Assembly: GCA_032906705.1 (NCBI GenBank)
Contig: JAJTZC010000006.1
Span: forward strand, 1-55,711
Direction: 5' to 3'
DNA: 55,711 bases
Origin: DASPPF01 sp032906705
GTDB lineage: Archaea > Thermoproteota > Nitrososphaeria > Nitrososphaerales > Gagatemarchaeaceae
Under the pieces are notes generated by a model. That model had not been told where the DNA came from and made no database searches. It saw only the letters and a program-made list of their open reading frames with translations. Each line of letters starts with the position of its first letter. Position 1 is the stretch's first letter. A program made the position numbers and the translations under genes. Positions 16,848-24,206 of this stretch are shown one piece after another.

Positions 16848-18005
16848 GTGAGTTCCTTCCCTGAAGTCCACGTGAAGCCCGAGTATGCTGAGATCAAGAA
16901 GTGGGCCGACGAGTTTGCCGCCAGGGAGATTATTCCAATCGCCGCGAGAATCGACAAGACTGACGAATACCCGATGCAACTCGCTAAGAAGATGGGCGAG
17001 TACGGTCTGCTTGGTCTCAACATCCCACAGGAGTACGGCGGATTGGGCCTGGAACTGACGGGTTCAGTCGTCGTCGGGGAAGCCATCGCGAAGGCCAGCC
17101 TTTCCGCGAGCTTCATCATGGGCGTCCAGAACGGTCTAGCTGGAAACGTCATCACGAAATTCGCCAGCAAGGAGCAAAAGTCGAAGTACCTTCCGCGACT
17201 CGCGAAGGGAGAGATCATCGGCTCTTACGGGCTCACAGAGCCGGGCGCAGGCTCCGACGCTGCCGGCCTCGCGACCAAGGCCACGAAAGAGGGCTCCTCA
17301 TACGTGATCAACGGCTCCAAGATGTTCATCACTCAGGGGGCCGTCGCGGACCTGCTCGTCTTCTTTGCGAGGACCGGAAAGCCGGAGGATGCCGCTGCCG
17401 GAATCTCCGCTTTCATGGTTGAGAAGGGCACCCCGGGCTTCCGGGTCGGGCAGAGGCTGGAGGTGATGGGCGCGAGGGGGACGGGCACGGCAGAGCTCCT
17501 CTTTGAGAACTGCGAGATACCGGCTTCGAACCTGATTGGCCGCGAAGGTGACGGGTTTCTCATCGCGATGGCCATCCTCGCAGAATCCAGAATCGGCGCC
17601 GCCGCTGCCGCTGTGGGAATCGCCGAGGCCGCCATGGAACAGGTCCTCACCTACGTGAAGAAGAGGAACATATTCGACAGGCCTCTCTCAAAGTACGAGG
17701 CGATCAGGTTCATGATTGCGGACATGGCCACACGGATCAAGGCCGCGCGCTTGCTGACCTACCACGCTGCCACAATCCACGACAGCGGCCAGGAGTTCAT
17801 GAAGGAAGCCGCGATGGCGAAGTATTTCGCGAGCGAAACAGCAGTCTGGGTCTGCGAGAGGGCGATCCAGATCCACGGTGGTTACGGGGTGAGCAAGATG
17901 TTACCTCTGGAAAGATATCTCAGGGATGCAAAGATACTTGATATAGTGGAAGGGACTTCTGAAGTTCAGAGATGGATTCTTTCCCGAGAGCTTCTCGACA
18001 CCTAG
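16848..18005 (+). CDS. acyl-CoA dehydrogenase
   Basis: This FAD enzyme of about 385 aa introduces the 2,3 double bond of an acyl-CoA. It has the YGLTEPGAGSDAAGLATKA signature near residue 128, the substrate/FAD region AIQIHGGYGV, and the catalytic Glu in IVEGTSEVQRWILSREL near the C-terminus. The GTG at 16848 gives the family's usual length; the longer open frame upstream lies inside the preceding fusion gene. It would pass electrons to an ETF not found in this window. Confidence 0.94.
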   Translation: MSSFPEVHVKPEYAEIKKWADEFAAREIIPIAARIDKTDEYPMQLAKKMGEYGLLGLNIPQEYGGLGLELTGSVVVGEAIAKASLSASFIMGVQNGLAGNVITKFASKEQKSKYLPRLAKGEIIGSYGLTEPGAGSDAAGLATKATKEGSSYVINGSKMFITQGAVADLLVFFARTGKPEDAAAGISAFMVEKGTPGFRVGQRLEVMGARGTGTAELLFENCEIPASNLIGREGDGFLIAMAILAESRIGAAAAAVGIAEAAMEQVLTYVKKRNIFDRPLSKYEAIRFMIADMATRIKAARLLTYHAATIHDSGQEFMKEAAMAKYFASETAVWVCERAIQIHGGYGVSKMLPLERYLRDAKILDIVEGTSEVQRWILSRELLDT

Positions 18006-18018
18006 GGAGGCACGCTCA

Positions 18019-19179
18019 ATGAGCCGAGTCGCAGTCGTAGGCATAGGCCACTCAAAGTTCGGAAGGAGGACGGACGTCAACGTGGCGGAGCTCGCCTTTG
18101 AATCGATCAAGCAGGCTTTAGACGACTCCGGGGTCGACAAGCCTGACATCGGGAACGTCGTTGTGGGCAGTGCGGGCGGATGGTACGAGGAGTCCCTCCC
18201 CGCTGTCATTGTCAACGAATACGCCGGGCTCACCTCGGTGGGCACGATGAGGGTGGAAGCGGCATGCGCGAGCGGGAGCGCTGCTGTCAAGGCAGCCTAC
18301 AACAGTATCCTGAGCGGAGAGACGAAGGTGGCCATGGCCGTCGGAGTCGAGAAGATGACTGAGGTGGACACTCTCACCTCAGTGGAGTTGATCGGCAGGG
18401 CAGGGTCCTACATGTGGGAGTTCGAGAACTACGGGATGACATTCCCCGCCTACTACGCCCTCTACGCTGTGGCTCACATGAACAGATTCGGGACTACAGA
18501 AGAGGACATGGCCAGGGTCGCAGTCAAGGCGCATCATTACGGGTCGCTGAACCCAATGGCTCAGTTCCAGAAAGAGATCACGCTGGAGAAGGCGCTTGGC
18601 TCTCAGGTCGTGTCCTGGCCCCTCAAGCTCTACGATGCGTGTCCCTTGACCGACGGCTCAGCTGCGGTAATACTTGCCAGCGAAGAGGTCGCGCGCGAGC
18701 TGACAGACACCCCAGTTTGGATCAGGGGGGTCGGCTACTCCTCCGACTCTGCAAACCTAAGCAAGAGGAGCGACTACGTCGGCCTCAACGCGTCCGTCGA
18801 GGCAGCCAACAGGGCTTACCAAGCAGCCAAGATCACTCCTGACAAGGTGGACGTGGCCACGTGTCACGACTGCTTCACAATCGCGGAGCTGATGGCCTAC
18901 GAGGACCTCGGCTTCTGCAAGAAGGGCGAGGGAGCCAAGATGATCCGCGACGGGGAGACTAGCGTCGGAGGGAGGATTCCCGTCAACCTGGACGGCGGCC
19001 TGAAGGCGAAGGGGCACCCAATCGGAGCGACCGGCGTCTCGATGACAGTCGAGATAACGAAGCAGCTCAGGCAGGAGGCAAGTAACCATCAGGCCAACAT
19101 CAAGAACGGGATCGGCCTTGTGCACAACGTCGGGGGCACCGGACACTACGCCTACGTGACAGTTCTTTCGAGGAACTGA
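18019..19179 (+). CDS. thiolase (SCP-x / archaeal acetoacetyl-CoA thiolase type)
   Basis: The 386-aa thiolase carries the nucleophilic Cys in EAACASGSAAVKAAYNSI (about residue 80-97), the HDCFTIAELMAYEDLGF segment typical of SCP-x-like thiolases and the catalytic His in LKAKGHPIGATGVS. It lies 13 bp after the acyl-CoA dehydrogenase and 4 bp before a DUF35 gene, the same pair that forms archaeal thiolase complexes. It can cleave 3-ketoacyl-CoA or condense acetyl-CoA for the mevalonate route. Confidence 0.95.
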   Translation: MSRVAVVGIGHSKFGRRTDVNVAELAFESIKQALDDSGVDKPDIGNVVVGSAGGWYEESLPAVIVNEYAGLTSVGTMRVEAACASGSAAVKAAYNSILSGETKVAMAVGVEKMTEVDTLTSVELIGRAGSYMWEFENYGMTFPAYYALYAVAHMNRFGTTEEDMARVAVKAHHYGSLNPMAQFQKEITLEKALGSQVVSWPLKLYDACPLTDGSAAVILASEEVARELTDTPVWIRGVGYSSDSANLSKRSDYVGLNASVEAANRAYQAAKITPDKVDVATCHDCFTIAELMAYEDLGFCKKGEGAKMIRDGETSVGGRIPVNLDGGLKAKGHPIGATGVSMTVEITKQLRQEASNHQANIKNGIGLVHNVGGTGHYAYVTVLSRN

Positions 19180-19183
19180 GACC

Positions 19184-19615
19184 ATGGACGGGGAACCATT
19201 CCTCCACTCGCGCAGGTCCCTGACCCTGAGGTTCGACATACCCATCTCGAAGACCCACGAGTTCTGGGACGCTCTCAAACAGGGGCGCTTCGTCACGACA
19301 AAGTGCTCAAAGTGCGGAAACGTGTGCTTCCCCCCTCAGGCTGACTGTCCAAAGTGCATGGGTAGCGAGTTCACGTGGGTGGAGCTGGCAAGGGATGCGA
19401 CTCTGGTGACCTTCACTTACGTGCAGATTACTCCCGCGAGCTTTGCCGACAATGACCCCTACATCATCGCAATCGGGGAGCTTTCCGGCGGGCTGAAGGT
19501 CCTCGCCTGGCTAGAGGGTATGTCGCCTGAGAAGGCCAAGCCGGGGATGAAGATGCGCATCGAAGCAAGGACGAGCAAAGAGGGAAGTCCGTACTACGTC
19601 TTCGTCCCGGCCTAG
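19184..19615 (+). CDS. DUF35 / ChsH2-like OB-fold zinc-ribbon thiolase partner
   Basis: The 143-aa protein has an N-terminal helix, a rubredoxin-like zinc ribbon (CSKCGNVCFPPQADCPKC, about residues 40-57) and a C-terminal OB fold (TLVTFTYVQITP, then LKVLAWLEG). In archaea such proteins bridge acetoacetyl-CoA thiolase and HMG-CoA synthase and channel the CoA intermediate. It is the last gene of the acyl-CoA cluster and overlaps the convergent SCP2 gene by 4 bp. Confidence 0.9.
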   Translation: MDGEPFLHSRRSLTLRFDIPISKTHEFWDALKQGRFVTTKCSKCGNVCFPPQADCPKCMGSEFTWVELARDATLVTFTYVQITPASFADNDPYIIAIGELSGGLKVLAWLEGMSPEKAKPGMKMRIEARTSKEGSPYYVFVPA

Positions 19616-19989
19616 AATTCCTTCTGGACGCCCTTCAGGAGCTCCGCTATGCGGAGAAACCTATCCCTGTACATCAGGATCTTGGTTATCGAGCCCTTGA
19701 ACTTGAGCAGCCCCTTCAGCACCGCTGACTGCATGTCCATCTCGCCCCTGGCCACCTTCACCCAGGTATCATAGGTCCCCTCGAACGAGAACTCAGCAGG
19801 AACGCCCAACTCGACCTTCTGGATCGTCGTCACGCCGCCGTCAACGCTGATCAGATGGCCCGGGCCCGTATCCTTGATGCCGAGCAGTACGCTCGTCTTC
19901 ACGCCCTTAGTGCTCTCAACCCACTGCGCGTCTCCTGTAAGTGCAGTCTGAAGCTCAGCGAAGAAATCGTCACTCAGAAACTTTGCCAA
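19612..19989 (-). CDS. SCP2 sterol-carrier-type lipid-binding protein
   Basis: The 125-aa protein fits the SCP2 fold: strand-rich N-terminal half (GHLISVDGGVTTIQKVELG), FEGTYDTWVKVARGEMD and LKGLLKFKGSITKILMYRDR, then a terminal helix. SCP2 domains bind fatty acyl-CoAs and other lipids. It starts from a TTG inside the end of the RNase P Pop5 gene, yet faces an SCP-x-like thiolase across a 4-bp overlap. The animal SCP-x protein fuses these two domains, so a link with the acyl-CoA cluster is plausible. Confidence 0.85.
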   Translation of the reverse strand: MAKFLSDDFFAELQTALTGDAQWVESTKGVKTSVLLGIKDTGPGHLISVDGGVTTIQKVELGVPAEFSFEGTYDTWVKVARGEMDMQSAVLKGLLKFKGSITKILMYRDRFLRIAELLKGVQKEF

Positions 19990-20284
19990 CCGCTCTCGCA
20001 GAACTCCCCCGAATACTCCTTTTGAGTTTACCTATCGCTCCGGACGTGAGCTTGGTCCTCACCCTGGTCTCCCCGATGACGACGTTCTCCAGTGATTCTC
20101 TGAGCGCAGTGGCCGTCGGCCCGTCGGTCTTCACTATGAAAGCGGTGCGAGGCGATTCGAGTTCGATGACGGTGAGCTTGCCGTGCCTCTGCTCGAGCAG
20201 CCTGGTCAACGTCTCAAACTCAGGAGGGCTCAGCTCGCGTTCAGCCTCGATCAGAACGTACCGCTTCGGGTTCATTCGCTTCAT
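19970..20284 (-). CDS. rnp2: RNase P protein component 2 (Pop5)
   Basis: The 104-aa protein looks like archaeal Pop5/Rnp2, which pairs with Rpp30 to activate the RNase P catalytic RNA in tRNA 5' processing. Recognisable parts are KRYVLIEAERELSPPEFETL, the central RTAFIVKTDGPTATALRESL and the end TSGAIGKLKR. It overlaps COG1325 upstream (ATGA) and SCP2 downstream by 20 bp. Confidence 0.75.
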   Translation of the reverse strand: MKRMNPKRYVLIEAERELSPPEFETLTRLLEQRHGKLTVIELESPRTAFIVKTDGPTATALRESLENVVIGETRVRTKLTSGAIGKLKRSIRGSSARAVGKVSE

Positions 20285-20706
20285 GATAAGAGCCTGCCGA
20301 ACAGAGACGCTGCGCTCCCCTTGAGCGTGATGAGCCTCGGCTTAACCCTGACCCTCACGGGGTCCGAGCCGGCGAGCGCTGGCTCCCCGTCCAGGAGCTT
20401 CTGCTTATCGAGCCTCACGTAGAAAACGGAATGCTCGTCGAGATGCTGCGCCAACTCGCCCCTCAATTGCTCTCGCAGGCGCGGAGGCATCTTCGCGACA
20501 AGAGCCGAGAAGGCCGCTTCGGCGTCCTTCCCTGTAACGTGGTGCGCGACTCGGATGATTTCGTTGCCGAAGTGCCCCTCAAGTCGGTCCACTTCGCCCC
20601 TATCCAGGAATCCGAAGAGGCCTGCAACGGCCTCCTCGACCTTGTCGCCGTCCTCCGTGGCATGCACAATGTAGGATACCTCCAGCGATTGGATTGGGCC
20701 TTTCAA
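20281..20706 (-). CDS. RNA-binding protein, COG1325 (exosome-associated)
   Basis: The 141-aa protein matches the archaeal COG1325 family: SYIVHATEDGDKVEEAVAGL at the N-terminus, LEGHFGNEIIRVAHHVTGKD and VFYVRLDKQKLLDGEPAL. Members are predicted RNA-binding proteins usually encoded beside RNase P, L15e or exosome genes. The start is TTG at 20706, about 30 nt from a TATA element it appears to share with the divergent gene at 20760. Confidence 0.88.
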   Translation of the reverse strand: MKGPIQSLEVSYIVHATEDGDKVEEAVAGLFGFLDRGEVDRLEGHFGNEIIRVAHHVTGKDAEAAFSALVAKMPPRLREQLRGELAQHLDEHSVFYVRLDKQKLLDGEPALAGSDPVRVRVKPRLITLKGSAASLFGRLLS

Positions 20707-20731
20707 CCTGCGAATGGTGTCCGTAAGTGAT

Positions 20732-20739
20732 AACTATAT
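20732..20739. promoter_or_regulatory. shared TATA element for COG1325 operon and the kae1 cluster
   Basis: AACTATAT lies about 24 nt before the ATG at 20760 (plus strand) and about 30 nt before the TTG at 20706 (minus strand). It is the only A/T-rich element in the 53-bp gap between the divergent genes. Confidence 0.5.
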
Positions 20740-20759
20740 GCCCTTCGCGCACCTTTCGC

Positions 20760-21281
20760 ATGGCCAAGAAGCTCACCATCGAGGACATCCTGTCAGACGA
20801 GCTGAAGCGGGAGATGAACCTGGACACCAAGACGTTCGTCGTCGCCGACGACTGGGATGCGGTGATGCACAGCGTCTATCAGATGCCGATAGAATACGCT
20901 GGGTACACGAAGAAGGTGGGCGACATGAAGATTCTCAGGGAGATGATCGATGCCCTCGCCTCGTCCGACTTCGACAACGTCAAGAGGAGCGAGAGCAGGA
21001 AGAAACAGTTGAGTCAGTTCACAAAGACCCTCAGCATGTACTACAACGTGGTCCTGACCAAGGGACGGAAGAAGGTGGGCTACGGGGCTCTCATCCACTT
21101 TCCGAAGTTGAAGGCAAAGGCGGAGAGGAGCGCCGGGATTATCTTGGGAGCCAAGATCGTGGTGGACGGGGACAAACGCACGTCCACGTACGAGAGGGCC
21201 AAGTTCGACGACTTCCTCGCCGAAGTCAAGCCCTACATCAACCTGCTCGGCGATCTCTACCGCCAGTCCAGGAAGTTGTAG
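20760..21281 (+). CDS. unknown 173-aa protein upstream of kae1
   Basis: The protein is hydrophilic and alpha/beta in character, with DILSDELKREMNLDTKTFVV near the N-terminus, a basic central helix (KRSESRKKQLSQFTKTL) and KKVGYGALIHFPKLKAKAE. No catalytic motif or known family is recognised. I choose the ATG at 20760 because it sits 24 nt after a TATA element, so the transcript is probably leaderless. Kae1 starts 8 bp after its stop, so it is first in the kae1-bud32 operon and may act in tRNA modification (inference). Confidence 0.75.
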   Translation: MAKKLTIEDILSDELKREMNLDTKTFVVADDWDAVMHSVYQMPIEYAGYTKKVGDMKILREMIDALASSDFDNVKRSESRKKQLSQFTKTLSMYYNVVLTKGRKKVGYGALIHFPKLKAKAERSAGIILGAKIVVDGDKRTSTYERAKFDDFLAEVKPYINLLGDLYRQSRKL

Positions 21282-21289
21282 CTCCCGCG

Positions 21290-22282
21290 ATGAAGGAGTA
21301 TGCTGTGGGGGTCGAGAGCACAGCCCACACCTTCTCGGTATCCGTGGTCTCGTCCGATGGGAAGATTCTCTCAAACGCCAAAAACACATACGCGCCGCCT
21401 GGAGGAAGCGGGATACATCCCTTCGAAGCTTCCAAGAGCCACATGGCTGCAGCGTCCTCCGTGTTGAAGGAGGCTTTCGAACGCTCAGGGCTGGGGCCCA
21501 AGGAGATGAGTGCGGTCTGCTACTCCATGGGGCCCGGGCTCGGCCCGTGCCTGAGGGTGGGAGCGGTCGTGGCGCGCACGCTCGCTGCGTCCTCATCGAG
21601 ACTTCTTGTGCCCGTCAACCACGCCGTCGGGCACATCGAGCTTGGTTGCCTGCTCACCCGCTCAAAGGATCCAGTAGTCCTGCTCGTGTCGGGCGGGCAC
21701 ACGATGGTCATCGCGTTTTCCGGCGGCCGATGGCGGGTGCTAGGCGAGACCCTCGACCTCACGATTGGGCAGCTGCTCGATCAGTTCGGAAGGCACACGG
21801 GCCTCTCTTCGCCGTGCGGCAAGGCGATAGAGGATGGGGCATCGAGGTCCTCGAACTATCTTCCCCTGTCGTACAGCGTGAAGGGGAACGACGTCTCGTT
21901 CTCGGGGATGCTCACCGAGGCGAAGCGGCTCTTCGACCAGGGCTCAAGATTCGAGGACATCTGTTTTTCACTGCAGGAGACCGCTTTCGCGATGACGGTC
22001 GAGGTGACCGAGCGGGCCTTGGCCTTCACTGGCAAAAGGGAGGTGATGCTTGTGGGAGGCGTCGCCGCGAACAGGAGGCTCTCGGAGATGATGACTATGA
22101 TGACAGAGAGGCACTCTGCGAGGTTCAGCGCCGTCCCCGCAGATTATAGTGGGGACTGCGGGGCCCAGATCGCATGGACGGGCTACCTTGCCTTCAAATC
22201 TGGCGAAAAAGTCGGCATCGAGGAATCGTCCGTGAGACAATCGTGGAGGCTCGACACCGTTGACATCCCTTGGCGGAGCTGA
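21290..22282 (+). CDS. kae1: Kae1, KEOPS tRNA N6-threonylcarbamoyltransferase
   Basis: The 330-aa catalytic subunit of KEOPS adds threonylcarbamoyl to A37 of ANN-decoding tRNAs. It has the ASKHA fold motifs: GVESTAHTFSVSVV at the N-terminus, the metal-binding VNHAVGHIE (HxxxH), SGGHTMVI, and VGGVAANRRLSEMM followed by DYSGDCGAQIAW with the last metal Asp. The last 23 bp overlap bud32. In many euryarchaea Kae1 and Bud32 are fused; here they are separate but overlapping genes. Confidence 0.96.
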   Translation: MKEYAVGVESTAHTFSVSVVSSDGKILSNAKNTYAPPGGSGIHPFEASKSHMAAASSVLKEAFERSGLGPKEMSAVCYSMGPGLGPCLRVGAVVARTLAASSSRLLVPVNHAVGHIELGCLLTRSKDPVVLLVSGGHTMVIAFSGGRWRVLGETLDLTIGQLLDQFGRHTGLSSPCGKAIEDGASRSSNYLPLSYSVKGNDVSFSGMLTEAKRLFDQGSRFEDICFSLQETAFAMTVEVTERALAFTGKREVMLVGGVAANRRLSEMMTMMTERHSARFSAVPADYSGDCGAQIAWTGYLAFKSGEKVGIEESSVRQSWRLDTVDIPWRS

Positions 22283-22925
22283 ATCCAGCGAGGGCCGCCT
22301 GCTCTACCGCGGGGCAGAGGCGGACATCTTCCTAGGCAGATGGTCGGGCCGCGCGGCAGTCTACAAGGTGAGGAAGAGGCTCCAGTACAGGCTAGAAAGT
22401 CTGGACCGCACCATCAGGCGGCAGCGGACCCTCCGCGAAGCAGGAATGATCGCAGACGCGAAGGCCGCCGGGGTCGAAGCGCCCTACCTCTACTTCCTCA
22501 GCGTGCCCGAGGCGACCCTTGTGATGGAGTACGTGGCTGGCAGCAGGATGAAGGACGCTGTGTCAGGTCTCAGGGGCAGGGAAGCAGCCCGCCTCTTCCA
22601 CCTGCTCGGGAGCGCTGTGGCCAGGCTTCATGCCGCGGGGATCATGCACGGGGACGTTACTACCGCAAACGTGATCATCCGGCACGGGAAGCTCGTCTTC
22701 ATTGACTTCGGGCTCTCGATTCATTCGACGAGAACAGAGGACCACGCGGTCGACCTCAGGCTGATCAAGGAAACAATCACCGGGGCCCACGCCTCCCTGG
22801 CGGGCCCGGGTACGGAGGCTCTGTTCGATGGTTACAGCGAGGTGGTGGGAAGCGGTGTCATGGCCTCAGTGCGAAGGCAGCTAAGGGGGATTGAAAGGAG
22901 GGGCCGATACGCGCGCGTCGAATAG
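22260..22925 (+). CDS. bud32: Bud32, KEOPS kinase/ATPase
   Basis: The 221-aa small RIO-like kinase shows LYRGAEADIFLG (nucleotide-binding strand), the Lys in YKVRKRLQYR, the catalytic loop MHGDVTTANVI and the DFG motif VFIDFGLS. It contacts Kae1 and its ATPase activity supports t6A formation. The TTG start at 22260 lies within the kae1 end, giving translational coupling. Confidence 0.95.
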   Translation: MTSLGGAESSEGRLLYRGAEADIFLGRWSGRAAVYKVRKRLQYRLESLDRTIRRQRTLREAGMIADAKAAGVEAPYLYFLSVPEATLVMEYVAGSRMKDAVSGLRGREAARLFHLLGSAVARLHAAGIMHGDVTTANVIIRHGKLVFIDFGLSIHSTRTEDHAVDLRLIKETITGAHASLAGPGTEALFDGYSEVVGSGVMASVRRQLRGIERRGRYARVE

Positions 22926-22948
22926 CGTCCTAATGCGAAGTGCGGAGT

Positions 22949-22974
22949 CTCTCACAGGGCGATTGCCCTGAGAG
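22949..22974 (+). other. stem-loop after bud32
   Basis: CTCTCA-CA-GGGC (22949-22960), loop GATT, and GCCCTGAGAG pair over 10 bp with a 2-nt bulge. It begins 23 bp after the bud32 stop and has no T-run. It may stabilise the kae1-bud32 mRNA 3' end or mark an old junction at the AT-rich phosphatase insert. Confidence 0.4.
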
Positions 22975-23055
22975 CCATGGGAAAATGGTTGATATCCCGT
23001 CGACGCAGGCGTTCTGTTCGATCAACGGACATAGCTTGTTTGAAGATTGGCTCTC

Positions 23056-23061
23056 TTTATA
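23056..23061 (+). promoter_or_regulatory. TATA box and inverted repeat before the phosphatase gene
   Basis: TTTATA lies about 28 nt before the ATG at 23086, so the transcript is likely leaderless. An inverted repeat CTTCA-GATT-TGAAG (23071-23084) covers the expected transcription start and could be an operator. Confidence 0.45.
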
Positions 23062-23085
23062 GAGTAGCATCTTCAGATTTGAAGA

Positions 23086-23655
23086 ATGGGCAATGCAATT
23101 CGCATCACCTACTTTGTGCATAGCACCAGCGTCTTCAACGAGAGAAAACGACTTGCCGGATGGTATAACACAAAACTTTCTGATCTTGGAAGAAAGCAGG
23201 CGCTCGAACTTGGGAAACTAATTGCAAACAAGAAATTCGACGTCGTTTTCTGTTCTGACCTCGATAGGGCGCTGGATACTGCCAGAACGGCTTTTGGTGG
23301 CCGCTTTGCAATCAAGATGGATAAAAGACTCAGGGAATGCAACTATGGTGATTATGCAGGTTCCCCAATCTCAACAGTCGATGATGCCAAAGACCCTTGG
23401 TTCCTGGACACGCCGTTCCCACATGGCGAGAGCTATAGGGATGTAGAAATCCGCGTCAAGGAGTTTTTGAAAGACCTTGAAAAAGAGTGGGCTGGGAAAC
23501 GCGTTGCAATTGTCGCCCACCAAGCTCCTCAGTTGGTTCTGGAAGTTCTCCTGAACAAGAAGACGTGGGAGGAGGCCATAAAAACGGATTGGAGGCACAG
23601 AGGACACAAAGGGTGGAGACCTGGGTGGACTTATTCGCTGAAATTAGAAGCCTGA
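23086..23655 (+). CDS. histidine phosphatase superfamily protein, altered RHG motif
   Basis: The 189-aa protein has the phosphoglycerate-mutase-like fold: the catalytic His in FVHSTSVFNE, then GWYNTKLSDLGRKQALELG, SDLDRALDTA, the acid RECNYGDYAG and the second His in VAHQAPQ. The usual RHG is VHS here, so the phosphate-binding Arg of the motif is missing; a clade of such variants seems to exist. The gene and its flanks are clearly more A/T-rich than the surrounding KEOPS and ribosomal genes, hinting at later acquisition. Substrate unknown. Confidence 0.85.
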   Translation: MGNAIRITYFVHSTSVFNERKRLAGWYNTKLSDLGRKQALELGKLIANKKFDVVFCSDLDRALDTARTAFGGRFAIKMDKRLRECNYGDYAGSPISTVDDAKDPWFLDTPFPHGESYRDVEIRVKEFLKDLEKEWAGKRVAIVAHQAPQLVLEVLLNKKTWEEAIKTDWRHRGHKGWRPGWTYSLKLEA

Positions 23656-23737
23656 GCGGTGTCCCTTAATCGAACAGGATGGACGCAGGTAATCTTTATC
23701 AGCCAAACGCTCAGGAGTCGGCAAGGCTGTTCCAACC

Positions 23738-24187
23738 TTGGCAAGGATCCACTCGCACAGGCACGGTAAGTCGCACCAGACGAGGCCGTCCACCAAGTCA
23801 ACTCCCTCATGGGTCACCACCAGCGCCGCCGACGCCACGGCAACGATTCTGAAACTTGCGAAGGAAGGGCTCACTCCGAGCCAGATAGGCACCGCACTGC
23901 GGGACGAATACGGAGTCCCCCTGGCCAAGCCGCTCCTTGGCAAAACTATTGGGAAGGTTCTAGCCGAGGGAAATGTCTCTCCCCAGCTGCCGCAAGATCT
24001 GAAGGACCTGATCGAGAGAGCTGCGCGTGTCCAAAAGCACCTCGCGACGCACAAGGCCGACAGGAAGAACGTGCACTCCATGGAACTGGTCGAGGCGAAA
24101 ATCTACAGGCTCTCGAAGTATTACAAGGAGAGAGACATGCTTCCCAAGGACTTCAAGTACACAACTGTCGTTGCCCAGCTGACGTAG
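23738..24187 (+). CDS. rps15: 30S ribosomal protein uS15
   Basis: The 149-aa protein matches the archaeal/eukaryotic S15 (eukaryotic S13 type): ARIHSHRHGKSHQTRP at the N-terminus, then the helix GLTPSQIGTALRDEYGVP and the C-terminal HSMELVEAKIYRLSKYYKER. The start is TTG at 23738. It heads a run with a DHH nuclease, pcc1, serS and eS1, an order known in other archaea. Confidence 0.96.
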   Translation: MARIHSHRHGKSHQTRPSTKSTPSWVTTSAADATATILKLAKEGLTPSQIGTALRDEYGVPLAKPLLGKTIGKVLAEGNVSPQLPQDLKDLIERAARVQKHLATHKADRKNVHSMELVEAKIYRLSKYYKERDMLPKDFKYTTVVAQLT

Positions 24188-24206
24188 CGGGGGGTGCCAT
24201 CGGCGC

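Noticed and set aside
23086..23655. Phosphatase gene as a pseudogene because RHG is VHS
   Set aside because: The frame is intact, both catalytic His residues and the acidic residue remain, and a clear promoter precedes it.
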